This document shows positions 7,854 to 16,479 of a stretch of DNA of 41,835 bases, one piece after another; position 1 is the first letter of the stretch, and every line of letters starts with the position of its first letter. The position numbers and the translations under genes are program-made. Below the pieces are notes generated by a model, which worked only from the letters and a program-made list of their open reading frames with translations, was not told the origin of the DNA and made no database searches. The DNA comes from Cryptobacterium sp. CAG:338 (GTDB lineage: Bacteria; Actinomycetota; Coriobacteriia; Coriobacteriales; Eggerthellaceae), in NCBI GenBank assembly GCA_000435475.1, contig FR896049.1:1-41835 (forward strand), in the 5' to 3' direction.

Positions 7854-8978
7854 ATGGATACGCGTTTTACTTCAATTATGACTATTGGTCTTGGAATGAT
7901 AGGGTCATCATTTGTTATGGCGTATCGCGCTGCGTATCCTGATTCATATATCATCGGAGTTGATATTTCTCAAGACACGATAGACGAAGCGCAAGAGCGA
8001 GGATGGATTAATGAAGGCCTACTCGCTACCGATGATTTGTCAGAGGCGCTTTCTCGTTGTGATTTAGTGATGATCGCAACGCCTGTTCCCGTAGTTCCAG
8101 ACTATTTTTGCTTGATAGCTGAAAATGATTTTGCAGGTGTTGTGACCGATACCTGTTCAACAAAAGCAATTGTGAGTCAGCAGGCAAAAAGGATTCTTCC
8201 TCATCCAGAAAAGTATATTCCGGGTCATCCTATGGCTGGTTCAGAAAAAAGCGGTATTGAAGCAGCGCGTGAAGATTTATTTCAGGGTGCTCATTGGGTT
8301 TTGTGTCCTGATGAGGCAACGTCTGCTCAAGACTATGCGGATATGCATGAAATGCTTACAGGTCTTGGTGCTCGCGTGGTGTCGCTTCCTCGAGATACCC
8401 ACGATGAAGTGGTAGCGATTGTAAGCCATGTTCCTCATTTTGTAGCGTCATCGTTAGTGGAATTAGCGGTACGACATGCAGGTGACCAGGAGGCCTTATT
8501 CCGTTTGGCTGCTGGTGGTTTTAAGGATTCCACCCGTATTGCAGCGGGTTCTCCTGCTTTATGGACCGGTATTGCATTTGATAATCGAAATGCCATTGTG
8601 GAGGGCCTTGATGAGATTCAGACCATTTTAAAAAATTATGCAGATACCTTGCGTGAAGGTGATAAATCTGAGTTCACTTCACTTTTAGATCGTGCAGCGC
8701 AGGCTCGTCGTGCACTTCCGGCAAAGTGGGTTCCCGCAACGGAAGATTTGCTCGAAGTGAGAATTCCTCTTACGAATCGTCCTGGCATAATTGCTGAAAT
8801 AACAACTATTGCATCAAAGGCGGGTTGTAACGTACAGTCTATAGATATAGATCATATTACGTCGTCAAGTGCTGTACTAGATTTGATTCTTACAGATGAA
8901 GGTGATATCGGAAAACTGTCGACACAACTCATAAAAGCCGGGTTTAGCGTTTCGTTCAACCCTTTGTTTAAGGAGTAG
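7854..8978 (+). CDS. tyrA: Prephenate dehydrogenase with ACT domain
   Basis: A 374-residue enzyme that oxidatively decarboxylates prephenate to 4-hydroxyphenylpyruvate for tyrosine synthesis. The NAD-binding Rossmann start is IGLGMIGSSFVMAYR (about residues 11-25). Catalytic-domain motifs include DTCSTK, PGHPMAGSEKSG and the SHVPHF segment with the conserved histidine. A C-terminal ACT domain (about 300-374, beginning LLEVRIPLTNRPGIIAEI) suggests feedback control by an amino acid, probably tyrosine. An AAGGAGAAGG ribosome-binding site precedes the ATG. Only 2 bp separate it from aroA, so both probably form one aromatic-pathway unit. Confidence 0.94.
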   Translation: MDTRFTSIMTIGLGMIGSSFVMAYRAAYPDSYIIGVDISQDTIDEAQERGWINEGLLATDDLSEALSRCDLVMIATPVPVVPDYFCLIAENDFAGVVTDTCSTKAIVSQQAKRILPHPEKYIPGHPMAGSEKSGIEAAREDLFQGAHWVLCPDEATSAQDYADMHEMLTGLGARVVSLPRDTHDEVVAIVSHVPHFVASSLVELAVRHAGDQEALFRLAAGGFKDSTRIAAGSPALWTGIAFDNRNAIVEGLDEIQTILKNYADTLREGDKSEFTSLLDRAAQARRALPAKWVPATEDLLEVRIPLTNRPGIIAEITTIASKAGCNVQSIDIDHITSSSAVLDLILTDEGDIGKLSTQLIKAGFSVSFNPLFKE

Positions 8979-8980
8979 TT

Positions 8981-10303
8981 ATGACCTCACCAAACACAAC
9001 TCGTATTGAACCACTCGCTCGCCCTCTCGATGGAGTAGCGGCGGTACCCGGAGATAAATCTATTTCTCATCGCGCGGTAATGTTTGCTTCTATGGCAGAA
9101 GGTACTTCGCGACTCACAGGGGTTCTTAATTCTGCTGATGTTCGCTCGACTATTGCTGCAATGTCCGCTTTGGGGGCTACGGTTGCTCTTGAGCGTCAGC
9201 TCGATGGTTCTCTTGCAGGTGGTATTACTGGTTGGGGGGCAAATGGCCCAACGCAGCCAACGAAACCTATTGATTGTGGTAATTCAGGTACAACGGCTCG
9301 TCTGTTAATGGGGATTTTAGCCCCATGGAACATCAAGGTAGAAATTACGGGTGATGAATCATTAAAAAAGCGCCCCATGCGTCGTATTATTGCGCCTTTA
9401 ATGAAAATGGGTGTTCGCTTTGAACCTGAGGCGTGCGAGACTTTGCCGGTAACTATTATGGGCACTCCAAACCTTAAGGCGATTACGTATGATTCTCCTA
9501 TGGCATCAGCTCAGCTTAAAACTGCGGTTCTACTTGCTGGCTTAGGGGCTACAGGCGAAACGGTTATTAATGAGCCTGCCATTTCACGTAATCATACTGA
9601 ACTGATGTTACCCGAATTTGGTGTTAAGGCAGGAATGGCTTTCCGTCGGGCTTCGGTAGAAGGACCTGTTACTCTTCATGCGAACGAAGTTGATGTTCCG
9701 GGAGATCCTTCTTCGGCGGCGTTTCTTATCTGTGCTGCCTTGTTGAAGCCTGGCAGTTCAATTCAGATTGAAAAGGTAAGTCTTAATCCTGGACGAGTTG
9801 GTTTTATCCGCACACTTGAGCGTATGGGTGCTTCGATAGAAGTTCGTTATCTTACTGCTGAAGGTAAGGAACCCATTGGCATTATTGAGGCTGCGTATAC
9901 TCCTCATTTGCGCGGGTGCGAAATTCCTTCACAACATATTGCTTCAGAGATTGATGAAATACCTGTTTTGGCACTTGTTGCCGCCCATGCCTCAGGCATT
10001 ACGGTATTTCGTGGGGTAAGTGAGCTTACCAAGAAAGAGTCGAATCGATTGGATGCGATTATTCAAGGTCTCGAATTGATGGGCGTGAATGCCTGGGCAG
10101 AAAACGATAATCTCTATATTGAAGGACAGCCGGGTCTGGAAGTGCCTGAAGGGTTGGTGTTTGATTCTCGAAAAGATCATCGTTTAGCGATGACCTGGGC
10201 TTTGACGGGATTGTGTTCCCATCATGCAGTTGACATCATTGACTTTGATTGTATTTCTGTAAGTTTCCCTCGTTTCTTAGAGGTAATGAGAGGGCTTGCC
10301 TAA
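8981..10303 (+). CDS. aroA: 3-phosphoshikimate 1-carboxyvinyltransferase (EPSP synthase)
   Basis: A 440-residue, full-length EPSP synthase that joins phosphoenolpyruvate to shikimate-3-phosphate in the shikimate pathway. Signature segments are PGDKSISHRAVMFASMAEG near the N terminus, DCGNSGTTARLLMGIL (about residues 100-115), the substrate-binding SAQLKTAVLLAG, and the second signature of the family, ELTKKESNRLDAI. The C terminus has DHRLAMTWAL and the final strand. AAGGAG lies 7 bp before the ATG. Its last base is shared with the cmk start codon, implying coupled translation. Confidence 0.96.
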   Translation: MTSPNTTRIEPLARPLDGVAAVPGDKSISHRAVMFASMAEGTSRLTGVLNSADVRSTIAAMSALGATVALERQLDGSLAGGITGWGANGPTQPTKPIDCGNSGTTARLLMGILAPWNIKVEITGDESLKKRPMRRIIAPLMKMGVRFEPEACETLPVTIMGTPNLKAITYDSPMASAQLKTAVLLAGLGATGETVINEPAISRNHTELMLPEFGVKAGMAFRRASVEGPVTLHANEVDVPGDPSSAAFLICAALLKPGSSIQIEKVSLNPGRVGFIRTLERMGASIEVRYLTAEGKEPIGIIEAAYTPHLRGCEIPSQHIASEIDEIPVLALVAAHASGITVFRGVSELTKKESNRLDAIIQGLELMGVNAWAENDNLYIEGQPGLEVPEGLVFDSRKDHRLAMTWALTGLCSHHAVDIIDFDCISVSFPRFLEVMRGLA

Positions 10304-10974
10304 TGATTATTGCAATAGATGGACCATCGGGTGCAGGAAAGTCTACGGTTGCCAAAGCGGTTGCCAAAAAGCTGGGTTTTTCTTGTTTGGATACTGGCGC
10401 AATGTATCGTGCGGTTGCATGGAAGGCTTTGCAGGAAGGGATCTGCCTTACTAACGGGCAGGCGCTTACTGAAATTGCGCAAAATCACACCATTAGTTTT
10501 GGACACGAAGAAGGTAATCCTGTTCCAAAGCGAGTTTTTTGCGATGATCAAGAGATTACCGATGAGATTCGTACAGCGGAAATAGACAAAAGCGTTTCGG
10601 CGGTGTCGGCGGTACCGGGGGTAAGGCAGGCATTGGTTGAGCAGCAGCGTCGTATCGGTTCTGAAGGTAATTACGTAGTAGAAGGACGCGATATTGGAAC
10701 GGTGGTATTTCCTGGTGCGGAAGTAAAAATATTTCTGAGCGCTACCCCTGAGGAGCGTGCTCATAGACGAGTACGTCAAAACGTTGATCGTGGGGTGGGC
10801 TCTATCGACTACAACGAGGTTCTTGCTGATATTGTGCGTCGAGATGAGTTGGATTCAAGCCGCGATACCTCTCCTTTAAGACCGGCAGATGATGCTCTCT
10901 GTATTGACTCTACTGGTAAATATATCGAAGAAATAATTGCAATGATTTGCGGTAGCGCACAAGCAAAAATGTAG
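10303..10974 (+). CDS. cmk: Cytidylate kinase
   Basis: About 223 residues, the usual size. It phosphorylates CMP and dCMP with ATP. The protein opens directly with the P-loop (IAIDGPSGAGKSTVAKAVAK), followed by DTGAMYRAVAW, the CMP-binding region, VVEGRDIGTVVFP and the lid RAHRRVRQN. The start is placed at 10303 because the P-loop fold begins there and a GAGAGGG ribosome-binding site lies upstream, although the frame is open further back into aroA. aroA-cmk adjacency is common across bacteria. Confidence 0.95.
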   Translation: MIIAIDGPSGAGKSTVAKAVAKKLGFSCLDTGAMYRAVAWKALQEGICLTNGQALTEIAQNHTISFGHEEGNPVPKRVFCDDQEITDEIRTAEIDKSVSAVSAVPGVRQALVEQQRRIGSEGNYVVEGRDIGTVVFPGAEVKIFLSATPEERAHRRVRQNVDRGVGSIDYNEVLADIVRRDELDSSRDTSPLRPADDALCIDSTGKYIEEIIAMICGSAQAKM

Positions 10975-10997
10975 AGAAGGCTAGGATACCGTTCGTA

Positions 10998-11837
10998 ATG
11001 TTTAGCGTACATGAAGAATTTTGGGATCGTCCCTGCATGGGAAATGATCAAACAAATCATGTTCCCCGATTTTTGATTTATATTATTGCGGGTATTCTGA
11101 ATTTCGTTTTCCGCGTATTTTTCCGCATGAAAATCGAAAATCAAGAAGTGATTGATAAGTTTAAGGGTAAAACAACCGGTGCGGTACTTATCGCTCCTCA
11201 TTACTCTTACCTTGACGTTATTGTGGCTTTTCTTTCTGTTCGCCCACGCGCTTGGCTTCGTCTTATGGCACGTGATTCCCTGTTTGTAGCAGGAAATAAT
11301 TTTCTAGGTGAAATAATCTCTCGTGCAGGAGCGTTTCCGATTAAGCGAAATACTGCAGATCGTACCGCTATGAAGCGTGCTGCGCGTATGCTTAAAAATG
11401 GCGAATGGGTTGGAATTTTTCCGGAAGGAACACGAAGGAGCAAGGGAAGCAATAAGCCTGAGCTTCATGCAGGTGCTGTTTTGATTGCTCGTATGGGGAA
11501 GGCTCCCATAGTTCCTCTTGGACTAGAGAATGTTGCAAATATCAAACGAAAAGGGGAGCGTGTTCGTTTTCCAAAAGTAATCGTTCGATTTGGTGAACCT
11601 ATTTCGCTTGATTCCTTTGATTTTCTACCCAAGGATGAACGAATGGATGCCTGCGCTTGGTATACCATGCGTGAGGCGTATGCCTTAACGTTTAACTGTC
11701 CTGCTCATGAGGTGAATATGGCTGAGTTGTTCCCCGATGCGAAGGATTATACCGAAGTGTTTGAACAGCATCCTATTGCCGCTTTTGATCCTGCAACTCT
11801 GCCAGATTATCTTCCAAAAGCTAAATCGGAGTCTTAA
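10998..11837 (+). CDS. 1-acylglycerol-3-phosphate acyltransferase (PlsC family)
   Basis: A 279-residue membrane-associated acyltransferase that probably converts lysophosphatidate to phosphatidate. The catalytic block is HYSYLD (HX4D, about residues 69-74), and block III is FPEGTRR; a hydrophobic segment (about 23-42) before the catalytic motif anchors it to the membrane. It is longer than many PlsC proteins owing to a C-terminal tail (about 235-279) of no known fold. The start at 10998 has only a distant AGAAGG/TAGGA signal; ATG 11037 is possible. Family members with other acyl acceptors exist, but nearby plsY and gpsA support a phospholipid role. Confidence 0.88.
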   Translation: MFSVHEEFWDRPCMGNDQTNHVPRFLIYIIAGILNFVFRVFFRMKIENQEVIDKFKGKTTGAVLIAPHYSYLDVIVAFLSVRPRAWLRLMARDSLFVAGNNFLGEIISRAGAFPIKRNTADRTAMKRAARMLKNGEWVGIFPEGTRRSKGSNKPELHAGAVLIARMGKAPIVPLGLENVANIKRKGERVRFPKVIVRFGEPISLDSFDFLPKDERMDACAWYTMREAYALTFNCPAHEVNMAELFPDAKDYTEVFEQHPIAAFDPATLPDYLPKAKSES

Positions 11838-12683
11838 ATGGGAACTCTCACGGTAATTCGCGCTGAACATGCAGGAGCTTGCTATGGGGTACAGCGTGCG
11901 CTCGATATGACCTTAAAGGCAAATGATTCTGATGGTTCAGTTTGCACTCTTGGTCCTTTGATTCATAATCCTCAGGTGGTTTCCGAATTGGAGGAGCAAG
12001 GTATTCATGTTGCCCAATCAGTATCTGATGTGCAGGCAAAGAAGGTTGTTATTCGTTCTCATGGGGTAGTTCCTCAGGTGATCGATGAACTTGTTTCGCG
12101 GGATCTGCACGTGGTAGATGCAACTTGTCCACATGTGATGCGCGCTCAGCGTGCTGCGGCTAAGCTGGCGCATGAAGGAAGACAAGTTCTTGTTGTCGGC
12201 GAAGCGGGGCATCCTGAAGTCGAAGGGATATCTGCTCATGCACGTGCTGCGGGTGGCGATTGTATTATCGTAGGCGGCGTTCAGGATATTCCCTCTGTGC
12301 TTTCTTCCTGTATTGGTGTTGTGGTGCAGACCACTCAATCAGAATCAAAGCTTGCTGAAGTTCTTAATGCCCTTGAAGATAAAAAACTTGATATTGAAGT
12401 GAGGAACACAATTTGTTCCGCTACTACCCAACGCCAAAAATCTGCCATAGCGCTTGCCCAAAAGGTGGAGGTGATGGTAGTCATTGGAGGACGTAATTCT
12501 TCTAATACAACTCGCCTCTATGAAATATGTCTAAAGTATTGTCCGTGTACCTATCACATTGAATCGGCCGATGAGATCGAACCTTCCTGGTTTAATGATG
12601 GGCAAACTGTAGGGGTTACGGCAGGTGCTTCTACTCCCGATAATCAAATAGAAGATGTGATTGCGCGACTTCATTCGTTATAG
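11838..12683 (+). CDS. ispH: 4-hydroxy-3-methylbut-2-enyl diphosphate reductase
   Basis: A 281-residue iron-sulfur enzyme, the last step of the MEP pathway, making isopentenyl and dimethylallyl diphosphate. All three cluster cysteines are in place: AGACYGV (Cys15), DATCPHV and NTICSATTQRQ. The HPEVEG, VVQTTQSE and VTAGASTP motifs match the substrate site. The ATG directly abuts the preceding stop, with CGGAG just upstream inside that gene. Cmk, PlsC and IspH stand in this order in many Gram-positive bacteria; the sequence here is a plain stand-alone IspH without the S1-domain fusion known in some of them. Confidence 0.95.
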   Translation: MGTLTVIRAEHAGACYGVQRALDMTLKANDSDGSVCTLGPLIHNPQVVSELEEQGIHVAQSVSDVQAKKVVIRSHGVVPQVIDELVSRDLHVVDATCPHVMRAQRAAAKLAHEGRQVLVVGEAGHPEVEGISAHARAAGGDCIIVGGVQDIPSVLSSCIGVVVQTTQSESKLAEVLNALEDKKLDIEVRNTICSATTQRQKSAIALAQKVEVMVVIGGRNSSNTTRLYEICLKYCPCTYHIESADEIEPSWFNDGQTVGVTAGASTPDNQIEDVIARLHSL

Positions 12684-12828
12684 GCGGCAATCGCAGGATA
12701 ATTCCCATCGATTGTTCCTAAAAGAGCAAATCACCATACGATGTTGGTGTGTTCTGATAAAGTGCTGGGTTTTGCGTGGTATCCTGAAAGCTTGAAAAGA
12801 CAAACGAATCCTTTAGCTAGGAGTAACT

Positions 12829-14139
12829 ATGTCATTACCAATTGTTGCTATTGTGGGGCGTCCAAATGTGGGCAAGTCCACGATGGTTAACCGTCTTGCG
12901 GAAAATAATGAAGCAATTGTTCACGAAATGCGTGGCGTGACACGAGATCGTTCGTATCATGAAGCTGACTGGAATGGACGTTCGTTTACGCTCATTGATA
13001 CGGGTGGTATCGAAATGGGAAGCGACGATGCCTTCCAAAGCTCGATTACTTCTCAGGCGCTTGCTGCCACCGAAGAAGCTGATGTCATTGTTTTTCTGGT
13101 TGATGGAAAAACGGGGATCAATGCTGATGATGAGGAAGTTGCTCGTATCTTGCGACGTTCCAAAAAGCCCGTACTTTTGGCGGTAAATAAGCTTGATAGC
13201 GTAAAGCAGGAAGGCGAACTTTGGGAGTTCTATCAGCTTGGCTTAGGTGATCCTCGTCCTGTTTCGGCGCTTCACGGTACGGGAACGGGCGATCTGTTAG
13301 ATGAAATAGTTTCGCTTTTCCCTGAAGATAAAGTTGAAGAAGATGTGCTCGATTCAATTAATGTAGCTATTATTGGGCGTCCAAATGCTGGTAAATCATC
13401 ACTCACCAATAAGCTTACCAACGATAATCGCTCTATCGTTTCTGATGTGGCAGGTACCACGCGTGATGCTATCGATACCGTTGTAGAGCATGAAGGAACG
13501 TATTACACCATTGTTGATACGGCGGGTCTCCGCAAAAAAAGCGTTGTCCATGAAGATGTAGAGTATTACGGATTTGTTCGTGCCATGCGTGCGATAGATC
13601 GCGCGCAGGTGGTATTACTTGTCATTGATGCAACGCTAGGCTTGACTGACCAAGATCAACGAGTTGCAGGTATGGCAGCGGAACGCGGATGCGCCATGGT
13701 GGTCCTTTTGAATAAATGGGATTTGGTGGAAGGTCCAGAGGCTAAAGCAGAAATTCGCGAACGTATTGAGGATCGCTTAACGTTTGTTGGTTATGCTCCT
13801 GTTATTGCGATTTCGGCACTTTCTGGCAAAAACGTTCATCGCATCTGGAATGCTATTGATACTGCATATCAAAACTATTCTTCGGTAATTTCTACCAGTC
13901 GATTAAATGTATGGCTACAGGATATTCGCGAGTTCGGACATACCATTTCTAAGGGTAAACGAATCTTGAAATTGAAGTATGTGACCCAGACGGGTACCGA
14001 ACCTCCTTTCTTTACCTTTTTCTGTAACCACCCCGATCTTGTAGAGCCTTCATTTGAGCGCTACTTAGAGAATCGACTACGTTCGACTTTTGGATTTGAG
14101 GGAACTCCTATACGTTTGAAGTTTAAGAAGAAGGACTAA
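12829..14139 (+). CDS. der: Ribosome-associated GTPase Der (EngA)
   Basis: A 436-residue protein with the two consecutive G domains that define Der, needed for 50S ribosomal subunit maturation. G domain 1 has GRPNVGKS (about 10-17), DTGG and NKLD; G domain 2 has GRPNAGKS (about 181-188), DTAGLRKK and NKWD. The C-terminal KH-like domain (about 350-436) ends in a basic KFKKKD tail, as is normal. TAGGAG lies just before the ATG. The 145 bp upstream (12684-12828) contains a weak hairpin, CAATCG (12688-12693) with CGATTG (12709-12714), and no clear promoter. plsY starts 3 bp after the stop. Confidence 0.96.
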   Translation: MSLPIVAIVGRPNVGKSTMVNRLAENNEAIVHEMRGVTRDRSYHEADWNGRSFTLIDTGGIEMGSDDAFQSSITSQALAATEEADVIVFLVDGKTGINADDEEVARILRRSKKPVLLAVNKLDSVKQEGELWEFYQLGLGDPRPVSALHGTGTGDLLDEIVSLFPEDKVEEDVLDSINVAIIGRPNAGKSSLTNKLTNDNRSIVSDVAGTTRDAIDTVVEHEGTYYTIVDTAGLRKKSVVHEDVEYYGFVRAMRAIDRAQVVLLVIDATLGLTDQDQRVAGMAAERGCAMVVLLNKWDLVEGPEAKAEIRERIEDRLTFVGYAPVIAISALSGKNVHRIWNAIDTAYQNYSSVISTSRLNVWLQDIREFGHTISKGKRILKLKYVTQTGTEPPFFTFFCNHPDLVEPSFERYLENRLRSTFGFEGTPIRLKFKKKD

Positions 14140-14142
14140 AAG

Positions 14143-14859
14143 ATGCTGTCTTGTTTTGGTTTTTTTGTTCTGCTATTTCTGATTGCGTTTTTATTGGGAT
14201 CTGTTCCTTGGGGCGTTATTATTTCGCGCGCGTTTTACCATACCGACGTTCGTGAGCATGGTTCAGGAAATATCGGAACAACCAATGCAATGAGAACGCT
14301 TGGAAAAGTAGGAGGCTCTGCAGTCTTTATTCTCGATTTCGGCAAGGGTGTTTTAGCAGGTGTTATTGCAACCTTGTTTGCGAGTCAGGTCTTAACAGAT
14401 TTGACAGCGTTGCGAGAGCTTTGTATTGCGACAGGGATTACAGGGCCTAATCCTGATGACACTGCGGTTCTCTTTAGAACTACCCAGATATGTCTTAGTA
14501 TCGCTTTTCTTGGTTGTATTTGGGGCCATATTTTTAGTCCTTGGTTGAAGTTTAAAGGTGGTAAAGGAATTGCAGTGGCGGTAGGATGCCTTGTTTCTAC
14601 CTTTGGGCTAACGGGCACTCTTTTGGAATTGGCGATATTTATTATTCTTGTTGTTGCTACTAAATATGTGTCGGTGGGTTCAATCGCAGCAGCAATAGCT
14701 TGTCCTTTCTTTGCTTTGTATTTCTTTGGCGGTAACGGAATAGCCATAGCGCTCTGTTTTATTGCCGCTATTACGGTAATTTGGGCTCATCGGGAAAATA
14801 TTGCTCGCCTTCGTGCAGGAAACGAAAATAAGATTGGTTCAAAGAAAACGCAATCTTAA
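14143..14859 (+). CDS. plsY: Acyl-phosphate:glycerol-3-phosphate acyltransferase PlsY
   Basis: A 238-residue integral membrane protein with several hydrophobic helices. PlsY acylates glycerol-3-phosphate from acyl-phosphate, the first step of phospholipid synthesis. The three conserved loops are present: GSVPWGVIISR, with GSGNIGTTNAMRTLG close behind; FKGGKGIAVAVG; and the late ITVIWAHRENIARL. It is longer than typical PlsY (about 200 residues) because of an insertion around residues 85-115 between the first and second conserved loops. AAGGAC precedes the start. gpsA, which makes its substrate glycerol-3-phosphate, follows directly. Confidence 0.94.
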   Translation: MLSCFGFFVLLFLIAFLLGSVPWGVIISRAFYHTDVREHGSGNIGTTNAMRTLGKVGGSAVFILDFGKGVLAGVIATLFASQVLTDLTALRELCIATGITGPNPDDTAVLFRTTQICLSIAFLGCIWGHIFSPWLKFKGGKGIAVAVGCLVSTFGLTGTLLELAIFIILVVATKYVSVGSIAAAIACPFFALYFFGGNGIAIALCFIAAITVIWAHRENIARLRAGNENKIGSKKTQS

Positions 14860-14877
14860 TAAGGGATGAAGGATGCC

Positions 14878-15903
14878 ATGGATAAAATTGCGGTAATAGG
14901 TGCAGGATCGTGGGGAACCGCGCTTGCTCAGACGCTTGCGGTTGGAGGCAATGAGGTATGCATGTGGGCACGAAAGGAAGAAGTTGCCCAATCCATCACG
15001 CAGGCTCATCGCAATCCGCGCTATTTAAGTGGCATAGTGTTGGAAAAGGCAATCAGTGCTACCAGTAGTTTAGATGCCTGCGTGAAAGATGCCCAGGCTG
15101 TTGTTATGGTGACGCCCTCTCGTCTTACTCGCTCTTTTGCCGATCAGCTCTCACCTCTTCTCTCTCGGGATATTCCCCTTATTTTGTGCTCTAAGGGCGT
15201 TGAAGAAGGTACGGGTATGGTACCTATGCAGGTTTTTGAAGAAGTGTTAGGTAATCCTGGTCGCCTAGCAGCCCTTTCGGGTCCTAACCATGCAGAAGAG
15301 GTTGTGTTGGGAATACCTGCGGGAACGGTTATCGCATCACCTAATAACGAAACTGCATGTTTTTTCCGCGATCTGTTTACTACCAATACGTTTCGCTGCT
15401 ATACCTCAGATGACTATATCGGAGTGGAGTTGTGTGCGGCGTTCAAAAACGTTATCGCTATAGCGGTAGGTGCTTCGTATGGCATGGGATATGGCGACAA
15501 CACAGCGGCAATGCTTATGACCCGCGGTATGGCAGAAATGAGCCGTTTGGTTACCGCGTGTGGCGGTAACGCGCTTACCGTAATGGGGCTTGCTGGCGCA
15601 GGCGATTTGATTGCTACCTGCACCTCAGAGCATTCACGAAACAGAACTTTTGGAAAAGCGCTTGCTCAAGGCGGTACGCTTGAGGCATATGAAGAACGTA
15701 CTCATATGGTGGTAGAAGGCGCTCTTGCTTGTAAGACTATCTGTCCTTTGGCAGAGCGCTATCAGGTAGAACTACCCATTGCTACCGCAGTTCGTTCGAT
15801 GGTTTGGGAACACGGTGCGCTCGAATCGATTGCCCACGAGTTATTTAATCGACCGTTAACTACAGAGTTTTGGGGTCTTGTAGATTCCGAGGCGCTCTCG
15901 TGA
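14878..15903 (+). CDS. gpsA: Glycerol-3-phosphate dehydrogenase [NAD(P)+]
   Basis: About 341 residues, the usual GpsA length. It reduces dihydroxyacetone phosphate to glycerol-3-phosphate, the substrate of the PlsY encoded upstream. The N terminus is the nucleotide-binding VIGAGSWGTALAQTLA; LSGPNHAEEV, the catalytic-lysine region ELCAAFKNVIAIAVG and GLAGAGDLIATCTSEHSRNR follow in order. The start at 14878 is preferred over the in-frame ATG at 14866 because GAAGG sits 5 bp before it, while AAGGG directly abuts the earlier codon. Its stop codon lies inside the GTGA that starts the next gene. Confidence 0.95.
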   Translation: MDKIAVIGAGSWGTALAQTLAVGGNEVCMWARKEEVAQSITQAHRNPRYLSGIVLEKAISATSSLDACVKDAQAVVMVTPSRLTRSFADQLSPLLSRDIPLILCSKGVEEGTGMVPMQVFEEVLGNPGRLAALSGPNHAEEVVLGIPAGTVIASPNNETACFFRDLFTTNTFRCYTSDDYIGVELCAAFKNVIAIAVGASYGMGYGDNTAAMLMTRGMAEMSRLVTACGGNALTVMGLAGAGDLIATCTSEHSRNRTFGKALAQGGTLEAYEERTHMVVEGALACKTICPLAERYQVELPIATAVRSMVWEHGALESIAHELFNRPLTTEFWGLVDSEALS

Positions 15904-16409
15904 GCTTGTCGGTACATAGCAGTAATGGTGTTCGAGAAACGTCTTCATTTACGTACTTTGTATATCGCACCCCGCTAGGGCGAATAACGTTGGCTTCTGA
16001 TGGAGAAGCGCTTACTCAAATGGCTTTTGGGGTAGCTGAATTTAAGGGCGAATATCGTCCTTGTGCTTTAACCAATCAAGCTTCCAGTGAAGTTCTCGAA
16101 TATCTTGCGAAAAAGCGTGAAACCTTTACTCTTCCTCTTCATCCTAAAGGTAGTACTTTTCAAAAAAAGGTTTGGGATTGCGTATCGTCTATACCGTATG
16201 GACAAACAAAAACGTATGCTCAAGTCGCAACAGATATAGGGACTCCTAAAGGGATTCATGCTGTTTCGTCTGCCTGTATTCATAATCCACTTCCTCTTTT
16301 TATCCCCAGTCATAGGGTGGTTGGAATCCATGGGGATATGGGAGGTTTTGTGACAAATCCAGCAGTTAAACAATACTTGATCAATCTTGAATCGCGGAAA
16401 GATAATTAA
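15900..16409 (+). CDS. Alkyltransferase (MGMT)-like protein lacking the active-site cysteine
   Basis: A 169-residue homologue of O6-methylguanine-DNA methyltransferase. The fold markers FQKKVWDCVSSIPYGQTKTYAQVA and AVSSACIHNPLP are present and Tyr106 of the DNA-binding helix is kept. The catalytic motif, normally PCHRV, reads IPSHRVVG, with Ser137 (AGT at 16308-16310) in place of the nucleophilic cysteine. The residue at the arginine-finger position is His120. It should therefore not transfer methyl groups to itself; alkyltransferase-like (ATL) proteins, which flag lesions for excision repair, also lack the cysteine (usually PWHR) but keep the arginine. The GTG start at 15900 has GAGG 7 bp upstream and overlaps gpsA by 4 bp; the frame is intact. 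An ATL-like role or a decayed enzyme are both possible. Confidence 0.85.
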   Translation: MSLSVHSSNGVRETSSFTYFVYRTPLGRITLASDGEALTQMAFGVAEFKGEYRPCALTNQASSEVLEYLAKKRETFTLPLHPKGSTFQKKVWDCVSSIPYGQTKTYAQVATDIGTPKGIHAVSSACIHNPLPLFIPSHRVVGIHGDMGGFVTNPAVKQYLINLESRKDN

Positions 16410-16479
16410 CAGCGAAAAGATATGTTTAAAAACCGCGTAAACCTGAGTTAGAAATGCAGCAGTGGGGAAAGGAAAAAAG

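Noticed and set aside
10300..10779. 159-codon open frame antisense to cmk
   Set aside because: Complementary to conserved cmk coding sequence with no supporting signal.
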